From contig CAZTFP010000001.1 in the NCBI GenBank assembly GCA_964613015.1, forward strand, positions 1 through 64,000: a stretch of DNA of 64,000 bases. Direction: 5' to 3'. A model generated the notes under the pieces. That model saw only the letters and a list, made by a program, of their open reading frames with translations, was not told the origin of the DNA and searched no databases. Source of the DNA: CAJBLF01 sp964613015. Its GTDB lineage: Bacteria > Patescibacteriota > Gracilibacteria > Absconditabacterales > Absconditicoccaceae. Position 1 is the first letter of the stretch. Each line of letters starts with the position of its first letter. The position numbers and the translations under genes were made by a program. Shown piece after piece: positions 63,301 through 64,000 of this stretch.

Positions 63301-64000
63301 TTACTTTGTATAGAAATTTTTGGTGTCGAATGTTGTCTGTAAACTGTTTTGGAAGGTATCTATGTTTTGCATACCCAATTTTTTTTGTCGTACTTCTCAA
63401 TATATTTTGCTGGTAAGTGTAATTGTAAAATATGGGTTTATTTGCACATTATCTTCAGCCAATGCATATTGTGGGTTTTTTGTTGGATAAACGATTATAT
63501 TTCGGTCGCTGATGGTAATATTTTTTTGAAAAAGATTTACTCGACCGTCATCTTGATCAGCAGGAAGTTTGTATCATGGATAGAGCGTATGGTTTATTTC
63601 AGCTCAGCTGCAGATAAATCCTTGCGCATAGTCGCACGCTCGAGTATCTATTTTTCCATCATAGACCCCAGAAGAATTGTTTATATCAAAATCGTGATTG
63701 TTCCCTGCATCGAACCCCCTGAGCTTTAATATTTGTAGTGTATATCGTTTTTCGCTATCTCCACTAATTATTCCATCATGATTTCGATCTCCACTCTCTA
63801 TGAGCTTTCTCCTGATAAATATTCTTGATTTACCGTCTTGGGAAATAAGGTATAGTTCTTTTACGTTCGTGGCGTCGTCTATAGCACTAGGTCACTTCAT
63901 GACGTTTTCATCGTCATCATCGTTCCATGCTCATGGCACTGAATCTACATTATTTTTTACGTCTCGGAATTGTCGATAATATTGTCCAAAGGATTGTTGT
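63301..64000 (-). CDS. C-terminal part of a pseudopilin-like exported protein (5' end beyond window)
   Basis: The last 233 codons of a gene that continues past position 64000. The part seen is Asp/Asn-rich and beta-like: NVDSVPGAWNDDDDENV, KELYLISQDGKSRIFIRRKL, ESGDRNHDGIISGDSEKRYT (an EF-hand/dockerin-like calcium loop), RGFDAGNNHDFDINNSSG and the end TTFDTKNFYTK*. This matches the exposed globular part of prepilin/pseudopilin-like proteins seen in CPR; the N-terminal pilin helix is not in view, so the assignment is tentative. UGA is Gly in several places. Confidence 0.6.

Noticed and set aside
352..64000. Treating the many TGA-interrupted frames as pseudogenes or selenoproteins.
   Set aside because: TGA falls on conserved glycines in dozens of intact genes and no Sec machinery or SECIS-like context is implied; UGA=Gly explains all of them.
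1..64000. CRISPR array or insertion sequence.
   Set aside because: The only tandem array (12457-12540) has 14-bp contiguous units without spacers, and no transposase or terminal inverted repeats were found.

Overview
The window reads as a chromosomal segment of a Patescibacteria/CPR bacterium of the Absconditabacteria (SR1) / Gracilibacteria lineage. It is AT-rich, and nearly every conserved protein is interrupted by in-frame TGA codons that fall where the family has glycine (NCBI code 25, UGA=Gly). TAA and TAG are the only real stops. CDS coordinates here are given with UGA read as Gly, so many genes are much longer than a code-11 call would show. A second recoding is also visible: in native genes CGA, and CGG where testable, fall on family tryptophan positions while arginine is written AGA, CGT or AGG. 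I read CGA/CGG as Trp.

Layout. 1-3.2 kb: tRNA-His, an RluA-type pseudouridine synthase, two small membrane-anchored proteins (one with a GerMN-like domain) and an orphan with a strong Shine-Dalgarno. 3.5-8.7 kb: one unrecognised 1742-residue protein. 9-16 kb: tmk, a VanY-type peptidase, grpE, tRNA-Leu, a YqeY protein, a VirB2-like pilin, rarA, and three related membrane proteins ending in a DsbA-like thioredoxin. 16.4-28.5 kb (minus strand): a ValRS-like protein without its catalytic motifs, a surface-protein block (FN3/Ig-like protein, cohesin-like protein, MEMO-CapA fusion, DUF3160 lipoprotein), a beta-CASP RNase, a P-loop kinase and an orphan. 28.6-44.6 kb: histidine kinase, HAD proteins, SemiSWEET, mltG, ppdK, DUF805 and HsmA-like membrane proteins, rsmA, a four-helix-bundle protein, a flippase, a DHH/S1-like protein, tsaD and a methyltransferase. 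44.6-56.6 kb: purM, Nudix, FKBP lipoprotein, a 1414-residue PKD protein, dCMP deaminase, purA-guaB, and a divergent GuaB1-type GMP reductase. 56.7-64 kb: an orphan, a UPF0489 protein, holB, pyruvoyl arginine decarboxylase, a C39-like peptidase, a LysRS-HD fusion, and the 3' part of a pseudopilin-like gene.

The gene set fits a reduced host-associated cell: few biosynthetic genes, purine interconversion rather than a complete de novo pathway, PPDK-based energy metabolism, and many surface, pilus and cell-wall proteins. The most notable observations are the double codon recoding, a set of genes (purA, guaB, purM, one histidine kinase) that appear to be written in the standard code and so look recently acquired, a ValRS paralogue that keeps its editing domain but has lost HIGH and KMSKS, and two domain fusions (LysRS-HD, MEMO-CapA). 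No CRISPR array, rRNA, transposase or prophage module was seen.
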